This document shows positions 34,901 through 46,769 of a stretch of DNA of 64,000 nucleotides, one piece after another (the stretch's first letter is position 1; each line of letters starts with the position of its first letter). The stretch spans positions 79,388,154-79,452,153 of the forward strand of contig CM065298.1 in NCBI GenBank assembly GCA_032871835.1, given 5' to 3'. The notes beneath the pieces were generated by a model. That model saw nothing but the letters and a program-made list of their open reading frames with translations, was not told where the DNA came from and did not search any database. A program made the position numbers and the translations under genes. The stretch comes from Dipteronia dyeriana. Lineage: Eukaryota; Streptophyta; Magnoliopsida; Sapindales; Sapindaceae.

Positions 34901-35870
34901 CAAAACCACTGACGAACGTCTTAGCAAAGATAGCCGAGAATGGAGGTCAACCTCTACCTAAAGGAGTAACCCTTCAGGTGATCTCTCAGTCAAGTATAAC
35001 AGTAGGTACAGAAATCTGCCTCGTGGAACAGCTACCATGTTAGATTGACCCGATAACTGTCTACCTCTGGGAAAGAAAGCTTTCCGAAGACCCCGATCAA
35101 GCCCGAAGAATCAAGAGATTGACCCTCTCCCAGATTTAAGAAGAGAATACAATAAGGTTCATCAAAACCAACGTGGTTTGCAAGTTCAGAACTTCACTCA
35201 TAATAACAGCCGACCTAGGCAAACAGTTTGACAATGTCAGATTCAAAGACTTCTGTGAAGGCTTGGGAATCGACCTCAGGTTCGCTTCATAGCCCACCAT
35301 AAGACTAATTGGCCGGTCGAATCCACCAATAAGACTATCAAGAAGTTGTTGAAGAAGAAATTATTGCAGAAGAAAGGCAAGTAGGCAGAGGATCTTTTTG
35401 AGGTTATCTGGGCATATCAAACCATGAAGAGAAAAGTTACAGGAGAAATACCCTACTCTCTAGCCATCGGGGTCGAAGCGGTTCTTTCCATCGAGCATAA
35501 GTTGATATCGTTTAGGGTGCAACACTTTGAACCAGAGAGTAACGAGATCAAGCTCCGAGCCAGTCTAGACCTCATAGAAGAGAAACAAGATCAGACATCT
35601 AAGAAAGTAGCAGTTTACTCGAGCAAGATCGCTAGAAATTTCAACAGAAAAGTCAAAGCTAGGAACTTCAAAGATGGGGACTTGGTTCTTAGGAAAGTGA
35701 CCCTGAATACCCAGAAAAGGTTGGATGTGGTCCTAAGATCCAACTAGGAGGGGCCATACTTGGTGAATGTAGTGGTCCTCAATAGAGCATACAAGCTTGA
35801 AAACATGGATGGTTGACCCATCGACCACACTTGGAACGCTGAACATTTGAGAAAGTTCTATCCCTAAGCA
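34901..35870 (+). pseudogene. Integrase of element C, N-terminal part deleted
   Basis: It runs from RRIKRLTLSQI straight into IRFIKTNVVCKF; in element B these points are about 410 bp apart. The deletion removes the zinc region and the first catalytic Asp. The second Asp region (ADLGKQFDN) and the C-terminal domain (GDLVLRKVTLNTQKRLD ... LRKFYP-like end at 35867) remain. Confidence 0.72.
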
Positions 35871-35994
35871 GAGGACTCTTAGCAGATTACCTCAATTTAG
35901 GTTTTTAAGTAGTTTTTGAAACAGCAATGTACCCCCGCTTGAACATCAATAAAGTATGCAATTTTCTCCGTCTCCGATTATGCTCTCCACAGAT

Positions 35995-36370
35995 AAATTG
36001 GCCATGATCGCCATGAACCAAGGAAAGCTAGATAGCTACCTTAAAGCCTTGGTCGAGCTACCACCCCCAAGAAGGGTCTGAGTGTAAGTGCATAGTTTTC
36101 ATCCAGATCTCGAGACCAGGATAGGTAGATAGCCTTCTTGATGCCTTAGTCGGGGCTACCACCCCTAAGAAGGGTCTGAGTGTAAGTGCATAGTTACTGT
36201 CTAGATCTCGAGACCAAGATAGCTAGATAACCTTCATGATGCCTTGGTCGGGCTACAACCCTCAAGAAGAGTCAGAGTATAAGAGTATAGTTACCATCCA
36301 GATCTCGAGACCAGGATAGCTAGATAACCTTCATGATGCCTCAGTTAGGGCTACCACCCATAAGAAGGAT
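35995..36370. repeat. Tandem repeats after integrase of element C
   Basis: Four imperfect units of about 100-110 bp carry CCAAGAAGGGTCTGAGTGTA, GTGCATAGTT and GATCTCGAGACCAGGATAG. They are homologous to 26560-26985 in element B. Confidence 0.8.
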
Positions 36371-37369
36371 CCAATTGTGAATAAAGGTTTGCCTATTGGA
36401 TTGAGGTCACCATAATAAGATACCTCCCCGGATGTCGGGAGAAAAGGTATTTAGGTTGTGACAACACAGCTTTCGCTCAAGTGTTAGACACCTGATTACT
36501 ACTAACCATTGGTTTTTCATATACATGTTATTTCCTATATCGTCAGGTTAAAGTTTGCACGAGCAATCATCAAAGGTGCTAGACACAATGTAAAGGGACT
36601 CCTCCCCAAGATATGAATCCCTACCAAGTGCTAAAAGTTAGAGCTAGATGTCAACCTATCTAGTAGGCTTATACTTAACGGATTCAAAACTTTTTCTTTA
36701 CTAGATTTAATTGAGTTAAGATCACAACGGAGGCCATATCGAGGTCGAGGAGTGAAGCAAGGAGTTTCAACCAATTCTGAAGTTCATAATCAGGGATTAA
36801 TAAAAGTAAGCATGAAAGAAATCCTAACAAATTTTCATAAATGATAAGGGAGCCTTACCCCTAATTCCGGGCAACACTTGTAAAGAAGAACAAAAAAGAA
36901 TTGTTAAAAGTTGGTCATGACTAAAAATGGGGTGCCCACCCCTTTTCCTATAATTTAAGACAGTAGATTACATCAAGCTCTAGAATCCTCCTTGTTCCCT
37001 ACCGTTGTTCCTCCTCATTGCTGATATTTGTCAACTTCCCCTCCCTCTGGTGGTTGCTCATCCTGGATGGCCGCTCTTACCACCCCTTATTCTGGAGGCT
37101 TCTCAATTGCTTGCTGCTTGGCCTGATCCTTCTCCAAGACTTCATTAACCACTACCATGACCTCATGAGGAATGGCCTCATCATGAGGGGTAACCACCGC
37201 CTCTGTTCCCATATGTTCAAGCATAGTCTCTGCTCCAACAAGCTATTCAAAATGATTCCTGACTTCCTTCCGAAATTCGAGGTGATTCCTTGTGGGCTGT
37301 ACAGGCATGACCTTATTTGAAGATTCCTTAGGACCAGAGGTTGGAAGGATTGGAGGAGGAAAAGGGAGA

Positions 37370-39573
37370 GCTACCACGGCAGTTTGTTTTTAGGCTCCAG
37401 CCACTCCCGAAGGATTCGCTCCATCGCCGACAGGATGAGACATCTCAACAACCTAAGCCATGATCTTCTCTTTTCCCAATTGGCAATGACAGACAGGTCA
37501 AAGGGAAAAAGAAGAGCTTTTACGACCTGGTAGGAGGCATAAAAATACCCATCACTGAAGGAGGCTTCCACCTCAACCTGCAGCTTGGCCACCTTAGCAT
37601 GCATATTTTGGTTTTCGGCATCTAGCTCATTGGCCTCCGCCTTTCAGAAATCCCTCTACTTGGAACGAGGTTCAAATTGGAGGTTCTATTGGTCGAAGAA
37701 TCGCTTCAGCCTCTTGTGGTCACACTGAAGCTGGGCTAGCTCGATCTCCATCTCTTTCTGGAAGGAGGTCACCTCCTACACCAGAGTTTGAGCCTGGCCA
37801 AGCAATCCCATAGCCTTTTCGGTCTCAGCCTCAACCTTCACCATGCGGTCACGGAGATAAGCCACCTGGTGGCCTACAACCACGTTGAATTTAAATGCCT
37901 ACAGCATACGAAGCCTAAGTTAAAACCGATCAAGTTGACAACCACAAGTAAAGGATTAAGAAGATGATTACCTCAGCCAAGAGAGCGGATCCCTTGGTAA
38001 GCAGAATGTCAATGGGCATCGAAGCCATTCTAGAGAGGCCACCACCCGGGCAGGACTAAATAAACTGCTCTCAGACCTCATCTTGACCAATAGGGCTTGG
38101 TTGATTCTAAAAGCGAGCAGGAGGAACCACCAAAACACCAACCTTCAAGCCTCATGAAGCTCGAGGAATTTAGGATGCAGATGGAGGGGAGGAAACATCA
38201 AGGAGGCTAATCCCGGGAGTGGCAAAAGTAGTAGCAACAATAGAAGAAGTAGTCGAGATAGAAGCAGCGATTGCTACAGCAGGTACAGGTGGAGCAAAGG
38301 CCCCCTTACCTCGCGTATTAGAAGCCCGCGATGTGAGGAGTGCCATCTTAGACCTAAACTGGGTATGGGACAGAACAAGAGCAAGCGAAATCACAGTTGG
38401 AACAGTTGGAACAGTTGGTCCCCCTTTTTTCGAGGCAGCCGAGGAGATTCCCTAGGCTGGTCTGACAAAAAAAGGGAGGGGTGCGAGCTTGCTGAATTTC
38501 ATGAGAAGTTGAAGAAACAACAAAAACTGTTTAAAAAAAAAAAAAGTTGTCAGAACTAAGCCACCTAAGGGAAAAAAGCAAGAAGGTTTAGTTTTTTTAA
38601 CTTACGGAAGGTGGCATCAGAGATTCACAGGTATCAGTTCATCATACGGGGGTTGAAAGAATCGGCGTTAGGAAACCTCAGATTCAAATAATTATGTGAG
38701 ATGATGGTCTTCAAGATAGCCTCAAACTGAGCGGGCAATGAATCCTTATCCCATGAAGGCTTATCATTGAAAGTAGTGGGGACTTTGAACTCGTGCCCGT
38801 TATTGTAGATCGAGCTTCCCTAATCACCTCCTACCATAATCCATTCTAATTTCCAGGCGGGGTCTTTTTTGGAAGCACCGGGGACGATAAAGTTAAGTTT
38901 GTTCTTGGCTTTCGCGTATATTTGACCTCTTCGGCCGCCGGATAAGCTGCCAATTTGAAAGAGGTAGACCAGTTCCTCTACTCCGGGTTCATTAGTGGCC
39001 TTGCTCAACTCGCACTGTTCTCTCCACAGCATGATAAAGTAGATTATATGTCTCTAGAATCCAGATGTCATATAGAGAGGAGCTAGCTGTAGGGCATTGA
39101 GAGTCTGTCAGATGGTGAGATAAATAGGAAGTCAGACCCTATTCTCGAGAACCACGACATGGATTGGAAGCACGTCTTTCAGAGGAGAGAATACATTGTA
39201 GTTATGGGGGAACAGAGATAAAAACACTGTCGGGGATGTCGTACTTAGCCTTCAAATGATCAATCTACTTCGGGTCAGTGATGGAATCCGGGATGACCTT
39301 AAAGTCAAAGGGGAGAAGTTCCTCCGGAAGGGGACTAGCAACTACGACTTGACCCAGGTTTCCTATCCTAATCTTTATCGACCAAGTTCAGAGGATCGGG
39401 CCTATTAGAGAACCAGGTCTCAATAGCCACGTTCCTATTCGATCGGCGACGTTGTAAGTTAGGAAGAGAGTCGTCACTATCAAAGTTCTTTCGCGCTCAT
39501 TTCCTATGAGCGAGACTAGAGACCTCTTCGCCATCTACTATAGAGTCAACAATATCACGACTGGATTTCGACA
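37370..39573 (-). pseudogene. Antisense ORF of element C (Transposase_28-like)
   Basis: The minus strand starts MSKSSRDIVDSIVDGEEVSS at 39573-39571. A region follows with FKVIPDSITDPKQIDHLKAK, VFLSLFPHNYNVFSPLKDVL, MLWREQCELSKATNEPGVEE, KAKNKLNFIVPGASKKDPAW and FNDKPSWDKDSLPAQFEAIL. Then come a low-complexity segment, a coiled coil rich in Lys/Gln/Ala (ENQNMHAKVAKLQVEVEASF) and a C-terminus near 37370. The layout fits the antisense ORF carried by some Tat elements, with a capsid-unrelated plant transposon domain. At least eight stops or frame changes interrupt it. Function unknown. Confidence 0.6.
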
Positions 39574-39960
39574 TGGTGAAAAAAGTTTTCAAGTTAGATG
39601 AAAGAGAGACGGAGATGTTGCTCGAGAAGGTGAAAAAAGAAAAGAGTTTTCGAAAAACACGAAGCAACTAGGTTTAAATAGGGACGAATGGAACAGTAAC
39701 CCATGATATCAGTGATAAGAGCAGACGTGGAAGCAAGATCTTCGGTGAAGATTGCCTTGATTCTCGGGACTGATGTAACATAGCCTGATTTTTTAAAAAT
39801 ATGTCGTTTCCTTGCTTGCCACGTTTCTCCTGCATTTAATGAGGAGATTTCCTTCTCAGATTTTAGTAACTGAAAGAAGAGGGAAAATTTTCCCAATTAA
39901 GACAGGAAATCTGACTCCAACTTTAACTCAGTCACCGGTGTTCTAGTCAGAGGGGACTTC

Positions 39961-41121
39961 TTTTAATAGCCAAATTTGGCTAAGAATCAAAGATAAATTT
40001 TCCACTCCCCAAGCTGAGGTCCGGATTCAGCGGGATACAGAGGTTTCTAGGGTCTGGCTACCGTACAATCTGTTAAAGCAAACGAGGTCACCCACATCCC
40101 AGACACACTTTAGGCGAAACCCGACGCTACTAAACAGAGCTTCTTAAGTCGACGTAAGAGCCTGAAGCAAGGTTGATATGGGAAGATACCTCGCGATCTC
40201 TCTAGAAGCCCGCTACCTTTCCCAGTTGCGTAAAGAAGTCCGAGAGGACATCAAGCTCGTTCTACCATATCACTATACTTTACCGAGAGAAGAGTCGGGC
40301 TTATTTAAGCAGGTAGGAGAAAAATCGTGAAAGCTCCGTCATCACTAAAGAGCACCAACATGGTCAATTTAAGCTCCAAAAGAGACCTAGAAAGATCAGA
40401 TCAAGCTCCTAGTACCGAGACTGGAACATAGAGGTACCTCAACATAATGAAAGCCATATTTGATGACCTTCATGATGCATCTCATTGAGGCAGTACATAA
40501 GATCATCTTCACTCTCCAACTTGCATTGAAACACTGCGTACATGCAAGGCAAGTGATTGAGTCCAAAAAGGAAACATACTTATCTTCATCCAAGATATTC
40601 TCGAGTCCGTCATTAAGCCAAAGTAAATGACATTTAAACAAAAGACCCAACCCGATAAGCAGGGATTTGATTTAGAGATTCATGGCAAGTGAATCACGAG
40701 TTTAACCTAGTTAGCCTACGTATAAATACACCCAAGCACGAACGAACAAAAAAGGGGGAAAACGATTGATAGTACCAGAGACATAAAGGAAGAGAGTTGA
40801 CTTTGGCCTAAATTCTATTCCTAGAACACGGCTATCGTCGTTATCTACTTCTCAACAGGCACGAAGCCACCACACCCATTGTATCCAAGAGAGATTGAGA
40901 GTATTTGAGTGATTTTGTTTGTACAATACACGTGATTCATTTTGTCAGAAGCAAAGCAATACTATTTTCCTTTACGTATCGTGTGTAGTATTTATCCTAA
41001 CGTCCACCATTATACGAACAAACCAGGGACCGAAGGTACCAACCCCATCCGCCACCTCCGAGGTAGTGGTCTCGAGTGTGCTAACTGAAATTCCTCACAC
41101 CGAGTGAATTTTCGGTTTACA
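39961..41121 (+). repeat. 3' LTR of element C
   Basis: 1161 bp, following the purine run TCAGAGGGGAC (39947-39957). It starts TTTTAATAGCC and ends TTTTCGGTTTACA. A TATA box (CGTATAAATACA) is kept near 40719-40730. Confidence 0.9.
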
Positions 41122-41126
41122 AAAAT
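41122..41126. repeat. Target site duplication of element C, right copy (AAAAT)
   Basis: AAAAT directly after the final CA of the 3' LTR, matching 30889-30893. Confidence 0.88.
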
Positions 41127-41569
41127 CAAACTCAATTTTTCGTTATTTATTTTTCATTAAAAATTCATTTTAACATTATTTTTAAAAAATAAAATGGAGA
41201 ACCTCTTTTTGATTGAAAGAGTTGTAGGGATACAAGATTTGTGACATATCCTAGTTGATGTGGAAGTAGATAGGTGTTGAAGAACAACTATTTTTTTTAT
41301 AAGAAAGAACATCTAATATTGATAAATTAAAAAAAGTCTTTAGTGTGTTTGAAAGAAATAATATACATATATACATATACACACACAATGTAGTTAATTT
41401 AAAAGTCTGTTTATATACATAATGATTTTATTCTTCTAATAAAAATATTAAAAATTAATATAAAAATTATTTTTTTCACAACTAAATTTGCCTCATGATT
41501 TTGATTCATTTTTCATACTTAGCAATCAATTTGTATTCACTAATGCTAGTTAACCCAAAAATTTAGCCT

Positions 41570-41875
41570 AAATTCCAACCCAAATAACGTGGCAAGTTGT
41601 TTTTTTTATTAACTACATCATTTCATGTTGTGTGTAGTGATGACAATTCACTTGCCACATCATTTGAATTAAAATTGGGGTAAATTATTTGGATTGTATA
41701 TCATTACTCATATGTATTTCCTTAAAAGAGATTGAAAATACATTAAAATTTAGCTCAGATTACAACCCAAATGATGTGGCATGTGGTTTTTTCATTAACC
41801 ACATCATCCCTTATTGTGTGTGGTGACGACAACTAACTTACCACATTATTTTGGATTGTATAGCATTACTTTTAA
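41570..41875. repeat. Two tandem palindromic units
   Basis: Two copies of a unit of about 110 bp start near 41570 and 41757 (AACCCAAATAACGTGGCAAG and AACCCAAATGATGTGGCATG). In each, GTGGCA near the start is complemented by TGCCAC or TACCAC near the end, so each could fold back. They look like MITE-type relics. Confidence 0.55.
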
Positions 41876-42179
41876 AATATATTTAAAAGAAAATATATGA
41901 TTTGTTAAAATGAAAAGAATTTTTATAATATATTTTAATATCAAACGATTAATAGGAATTTTTTATTTACAAAAGATTAAAATAGAAAACTAATTAATAA
42001 TTATTGATAGATATACTAATAAATAATTAATCCTCTTAATAATTTTATTTGAGGATATTATTAGATTTTTAAAAACATATTAATTCAGGATATATATGAA
42101 GTAAATAGTATCGATCTTGCTAACTTATAATGGGTTTAGCTAGTAACGAAGCCAAAATGATGTCTTTTTTCTTTTTCCA

Positions 42180-42215
42180 CAGCAATCAGCAATCAGCAAT
42201 CAGCAATCAGCAAGC
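42180..42215. repeat. (AGCAATC)n microsatellite
   Basis: Four perfect 7-bp units and a partial fifth in tandem. Confidence 0.85.
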
Positions 42216-44244
42216 AATGTTATCAACGTTGAATAAAGACCTTTTGTTGAGAATTGAGATAAATTTAAAGATTTAAGCTAGGCCACGTAAAATCAATCCA
42301 ACCAGTCCAAGTTGTATCATCTTGATTGTTGATGATGCAATGTATTCTGTCTTTATTAATTTACTTTTACCTCAAAGTCTTTCTTCCAATCAAACAAACA
42401 AAATGAATTAGAATTAAGTAGAAAATTCTATGAAGCTGATTTTTTCTTTTTGATGTGGATGTTCTTTTTGTTTATTATAATGAATTATTATTTACGTTTC
42501 AAATTTAAGAAAAGGCTCATTATCTAATTAATTATTTTCACTTCTTTTTTACCGTAACAATATCAGGGTTTGTGGAAAAGAATTTGACTTAAATCCACAA
42601 CTTTATTAATATAGATGTGAGGAGTTTATTATTAAACCGATTACATTTTATCTAATTAATTTCAATTATTGATGAAACAGAGATAACTTGCAATTCGCAA
42701 TTCATAATTCATTAAGACCAATTTATTAATAACACTAGACATCATTTTGCATCATAACTTGTATACAAACTTATAATTTGACAACTGATTTATTAATACA
42801 TATTAATTATAATATAATTCATTTGGCACATGTCTCATGAAGCTAATTGCTATATTACAAGTAGGGATTACGACCAATACAATCGTGATATGTCTATCAT
42901 TAATATTAATTTATTTTTAATTCGTCATTTTTTTTCTTTATTTACATCTATGATTGATTTTATCAAATATTAAAAACGACATAACCGATGTGTTAAACTT
43001 AAACCAGCTATTGCCCACCTAATACTTCGCATAGAATTGATTCATTATATAATCTAGAGACATAGACAAACGAAAATAATACTTTTATTGTTTTGAATCC
43101 TATTACTATAATACCAGAGTCTTCATTTGTATTTTATAAACATATGATTAATTTTTTTTCTCTCAGAATTGTGAAAGCTTATATATCTTATTATAGAAAT
43201 AGATATATAGATATATACATTTTAATCTTGGTAGGTCTTAAGAAACCCTAACCAACCCAACAATACCGTTGTAATACTTACTTAAAAATAAATGCACCAA
43301 CAAACCCTTGCCTTGATTTTTGTATACTCCGAATCGAAGCTCCATCATAAAGATTCAAACCCTAGTAATATAAATATATGTCCCGACTAACAGCTAACTC
43401 ACAATGTCAGTTTATTTTTTTTATATATAAAAAGAATGAAAGGATGATAATACCCCAAATAGACAATAGAATTCAAGTAGTTAATACACAAAATTAGGTT
43501 GTTTAAATGTCATTATTATTATTTTGTTTTTGTTAGGGAGTCAAAAAAAAAAATGTAGAAAATTTGTGAAGGAAACAGAATTGTGTTGCGCCCGTACCGT
43601 AAGTATAATAAACCCCAATTGTCCATTGACCATTTATAAAATTAGAGAAGGTAATGGGGCGGGTTCGAGACGGGATGACCTTTCCCACATCCCATCCCAT
43701 TTATTTTTTGAAAATTCATCTCTTGATAAAACCCTATCATATATGGAATGGGTTGTGACGGAATGAGATGCGATAGGGAGTGTTTTTCCCATTCCTACTT
43801 ATTTACCTCATTAATAATTTTATTATTATTAAAATAATAAATATATAACCTTGAATATGATATAATATATAAAATAGTAAATAATTCGATGAAACTATTA
43901 AAAAACATCTCATAAATATAATTCTCACAAGTAAATTCAATCATTTTCAAATATAAACATAAAGTATAAAATCAAAATATTCGAAATTTATAACATTAAT
44001 TATCAAATAATGTATTTATTTCTCTTTTTCTGTCTATGTAAAATATAAAATTAAAAATAATGTATTTATATATTTCTTTAAAACTACATACTTTAAGTAT
44101 ATATTATTTTAAAAGGACAGGGTATTGCCTTGCATCCATCGCATGTTAAATTATCTATCCTTATTTACCACCCATATCCGTAAATTGAAACTCATTACTA
44201 CCCTAAACGAAGTGCGGTTCCCGGAAGTAATTTTGTCATCCCAA

Positions 44245-44250
44245 TATAAA
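44245..44250 (+). promoter_or_regulatory. Possible TATA box of the M16 protease gene
   Basis: TATAAA lies 82 bp before the ATG in a region otherwise without coding signal. The spacing would give a 5' UTR of about 50 nt. This is only a sequence match. Confidence 0.3.
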
Positions 44251-44331
44251 ATGCCCAAGACCCGGACCGGGACCTTACGTGTATTTATCTGCTAACCTTT
44301 TCAATTTCAAATTAACCAAAGCGATCTGGAA

Positions 44332-46738
44332 ATGGCAGTTGGTCAAGAAGATGTAGAGATAGTGAAGCCTCGTTCGGACAAAAGACAGTACAAGAGGCTC
44401 GTTCTTAGTAACTCCCTTCAAGTCCTCTTGATCAGCGATCCTGATACCGATAAGGCAATTCCAATACTAACTCGCAATTCTCTTCTCCTCTATTTCATTT
44501 TTAATTTATACTTCTTGTTTTATTAATTCACTTTAATCTTTAACCATCTAATCATGTTTTATGTTGTAGTGTGCTGCTTCAATGGATGTCAATGTTGGTT
44601 CCTTCAGTGACCCGGATGGCCTCGAGGGTCTTGCTCATTTTCTTGGTATTTTTTGTTTTTTTTTTTGTTTTTTTTTTTGTTTTTTGTTTTTGGTTTTGTT
44701 AGACTCAAAAGGAATGGATTGGATATGTATTTGTTTTATGTTCAAATTAAAAAAAAAAAATTGCACATAACCTTTAATTCTTTAATAGAAATGTTGTTCT
44801 TGAGGATCACCAATCCATTTGTTTGAGGGTTTTTTTTTAATATCATAAATCAAGTTCACTGAATAAATGAAAGATGATTATGTTCTTAATTTATTTACTT
44901 TGTAAAATTTATTACTATAATGGGAATATTGGTGGACTTGTGTAGTTCATTATCATATATTGGCTGTGAGTGAAAACTTTTACAAAGATGGGATATGTTT
45001 ACAGTTTATATGGGAATTAGAAAAAATTGCAAGAATTTAAAAATGTCCCGGTCCTCTTTTAATAAATGCAATCATAAATCATCATCATCATCATCATCAT
45101 CGTCCTTTCAAGTTATGATCCTAGACATTTGGTTCAAGATATGTTATTTTACTTGTAATGCAATTAAAAGAAATTTGAAAGAATTAAAAGTTTCCTCCTT
45201 TTTAATAAATATAATGCTAAATCATCATCATCATCATCTATTTAGCTCATAGGCTTGCTTGTCTAATTTAGTTATGGACTTATGGAAAATCATATGATCA
45301 AGGCTAGTCATTTTCTTTTATCTAGTCTGCCTTCTCTGTCTCATCTTTTCCTTCTCTTCATTTAGTTATCCGTCTTACAATATGTTGGGTGGTGGTTCTT
45401 TTGATAATCCTTCTCATGACCCTTCTTGTTTGAAACTTTTTGTTGTATATTAATTTTTATATTGTTGTGAAGGACAAGTTGAGTGGTTTTGTCTTAAGGA
45501 AGAGCATCATTTATGCTTTTAATTTATTGCTTTTCTGTTTCTCTACTGTGTCATGTGCAGAGCATATGCTGTTCTATGCTAGTGAGAAATATCCATTGGA
45601 GGATAGTTATTCAAATTACATCACACGGGTACAACTGCAAGCTTAAATGATTATCTATGTGTTGTAGATGTTTGGCAGATTTCCTGTTTATTATTATTTT
45701 TTTTTCCCTTTTTGTTACTAATTAAAAACTAAGTAGAAGCTATGGAAGTTGGAGTCAGAAACAAATTTTCTTTGGAGGAGATTAGTCAACTTGTAAGTCA
45801 ATTAGGCATCTGTGAGAACAAAATCATGAAGGAAATCCTTTGCTTGATTCGAGGGTTGATCAGTTGGGACTTTGAACAGTTTATTCTCTGTTTTGATTTG
45901 TACCTTAATTGATGTTAGTGGAAACCCTATGTCAACCTTGTGTCTTGTAAACTGCTTGGCAGAAAAGGTATGCTTATACAAATTTTATTGCATTGGAATT
46001 TTCCGTTGTAGATTGAATTGGTCAATCTGTTTTTGTTCTTTTTTCTATGGAGCCGGCTCTTTGTGATTCAACAATTAATGTTGACAAAGTTGGAATTGAA
46101 CCCATGTAGTTTAAGACATGATAAAGAACCGGCGGAAGTTGATGTGGTCTAGTGGTAATCCCCTCACAACCACATCAATGAGATTGTGGGTGTTAATGTC
46201 TCCCTCCCCAACTCCCAAATATGTTTTAGATATGAATCATATGATAAAGAAGTGATTTGCCCTATACTTTGGTGGTCTATGATTTTGAAGTGACAAATTT
46301 TACTATGTTTGGAAAGGCCACTGGATACATATTTCAAGGTCAAATGCATTGTTATTGTTCTAAGTTATACTTTGGACTTTATATGCATGGATAATGTTTT
46401 ATTGGTATAAAAAATATACAACTTGAATTGTGATATATTAAGTTGTTCTTATTTTTTTCCTTCCGTATCTGTGATGCTTTCCTAGATTGAAGTGAGATTT
46501 GGATGCTAATATGCTATTAAAGCAAAAATAATTGTGACAAATTTAACATTGTGTTGCTGAAGCACATACTGTGACCGGTTGAGATTATGTCCTGCTTTTA
46601 TTCATGTTTTCCAGTGGAGGTATTGCATGGTGTTCTTGTATTTTGAATTTTTTATGTAGAAGGATGATTGAAGGTTAGGTTGAGGAGTAACTTGTGAGGA
46701 AGGATCAATGAAGCCTGACATTTTTTTTTTGAGTTCAT

Positions 46739-46769
<31 letters not shown>

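Larger units (their letters stand above)
30894..41121 (+). mobile_element. Ty3/gypsy (Tat-like) element C, internally deleted
   Basis: LTRs at 30894-32078 and 39961-41121 are flanked by a perfect 5-bp target duplication, AAAAT (30889-30893 and 41122-41126). This proves a single insertion event. Gag, the end of RT, both RNase H domains and the C-terminal half of integrase are present. Protease, most of RT and the N-terminal part of integrase are missing compared with element B. A long antisense frame lies between integrase and the 3' LTR. The element is non-autonomous. Confidence 0.92.
41127..44331. other. AT-rich intergenic region upstream of the M16 protease gene
   Basis: No gene was recognised. 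It contains two palindromic repeat units (41570-41875), a 7-bp microsatellite (42180-42215) and, at 43640-44190, a segment with G/C-rich ends (GGGGCGGGTTCGAGACGGGA near 43656 and CATCCATCGCATG near 44135) that may be an old small transposon. The last 100 bp or so should hold the promoter and 5' UTR of the protease gene. Confidence 0.5.

Noticed and set aside
44995..45252. Frame with His and Ser runs
   Set aside because: Produced by (ATC)n microsatellites inside intron 2 of the protease gene.
45440..45646. Open frame including YASEKYPLEDSYSNYIT
   Set aside because: Only 45561-45628 is exon 3; the rest is intron 2 and intron 3 read through.
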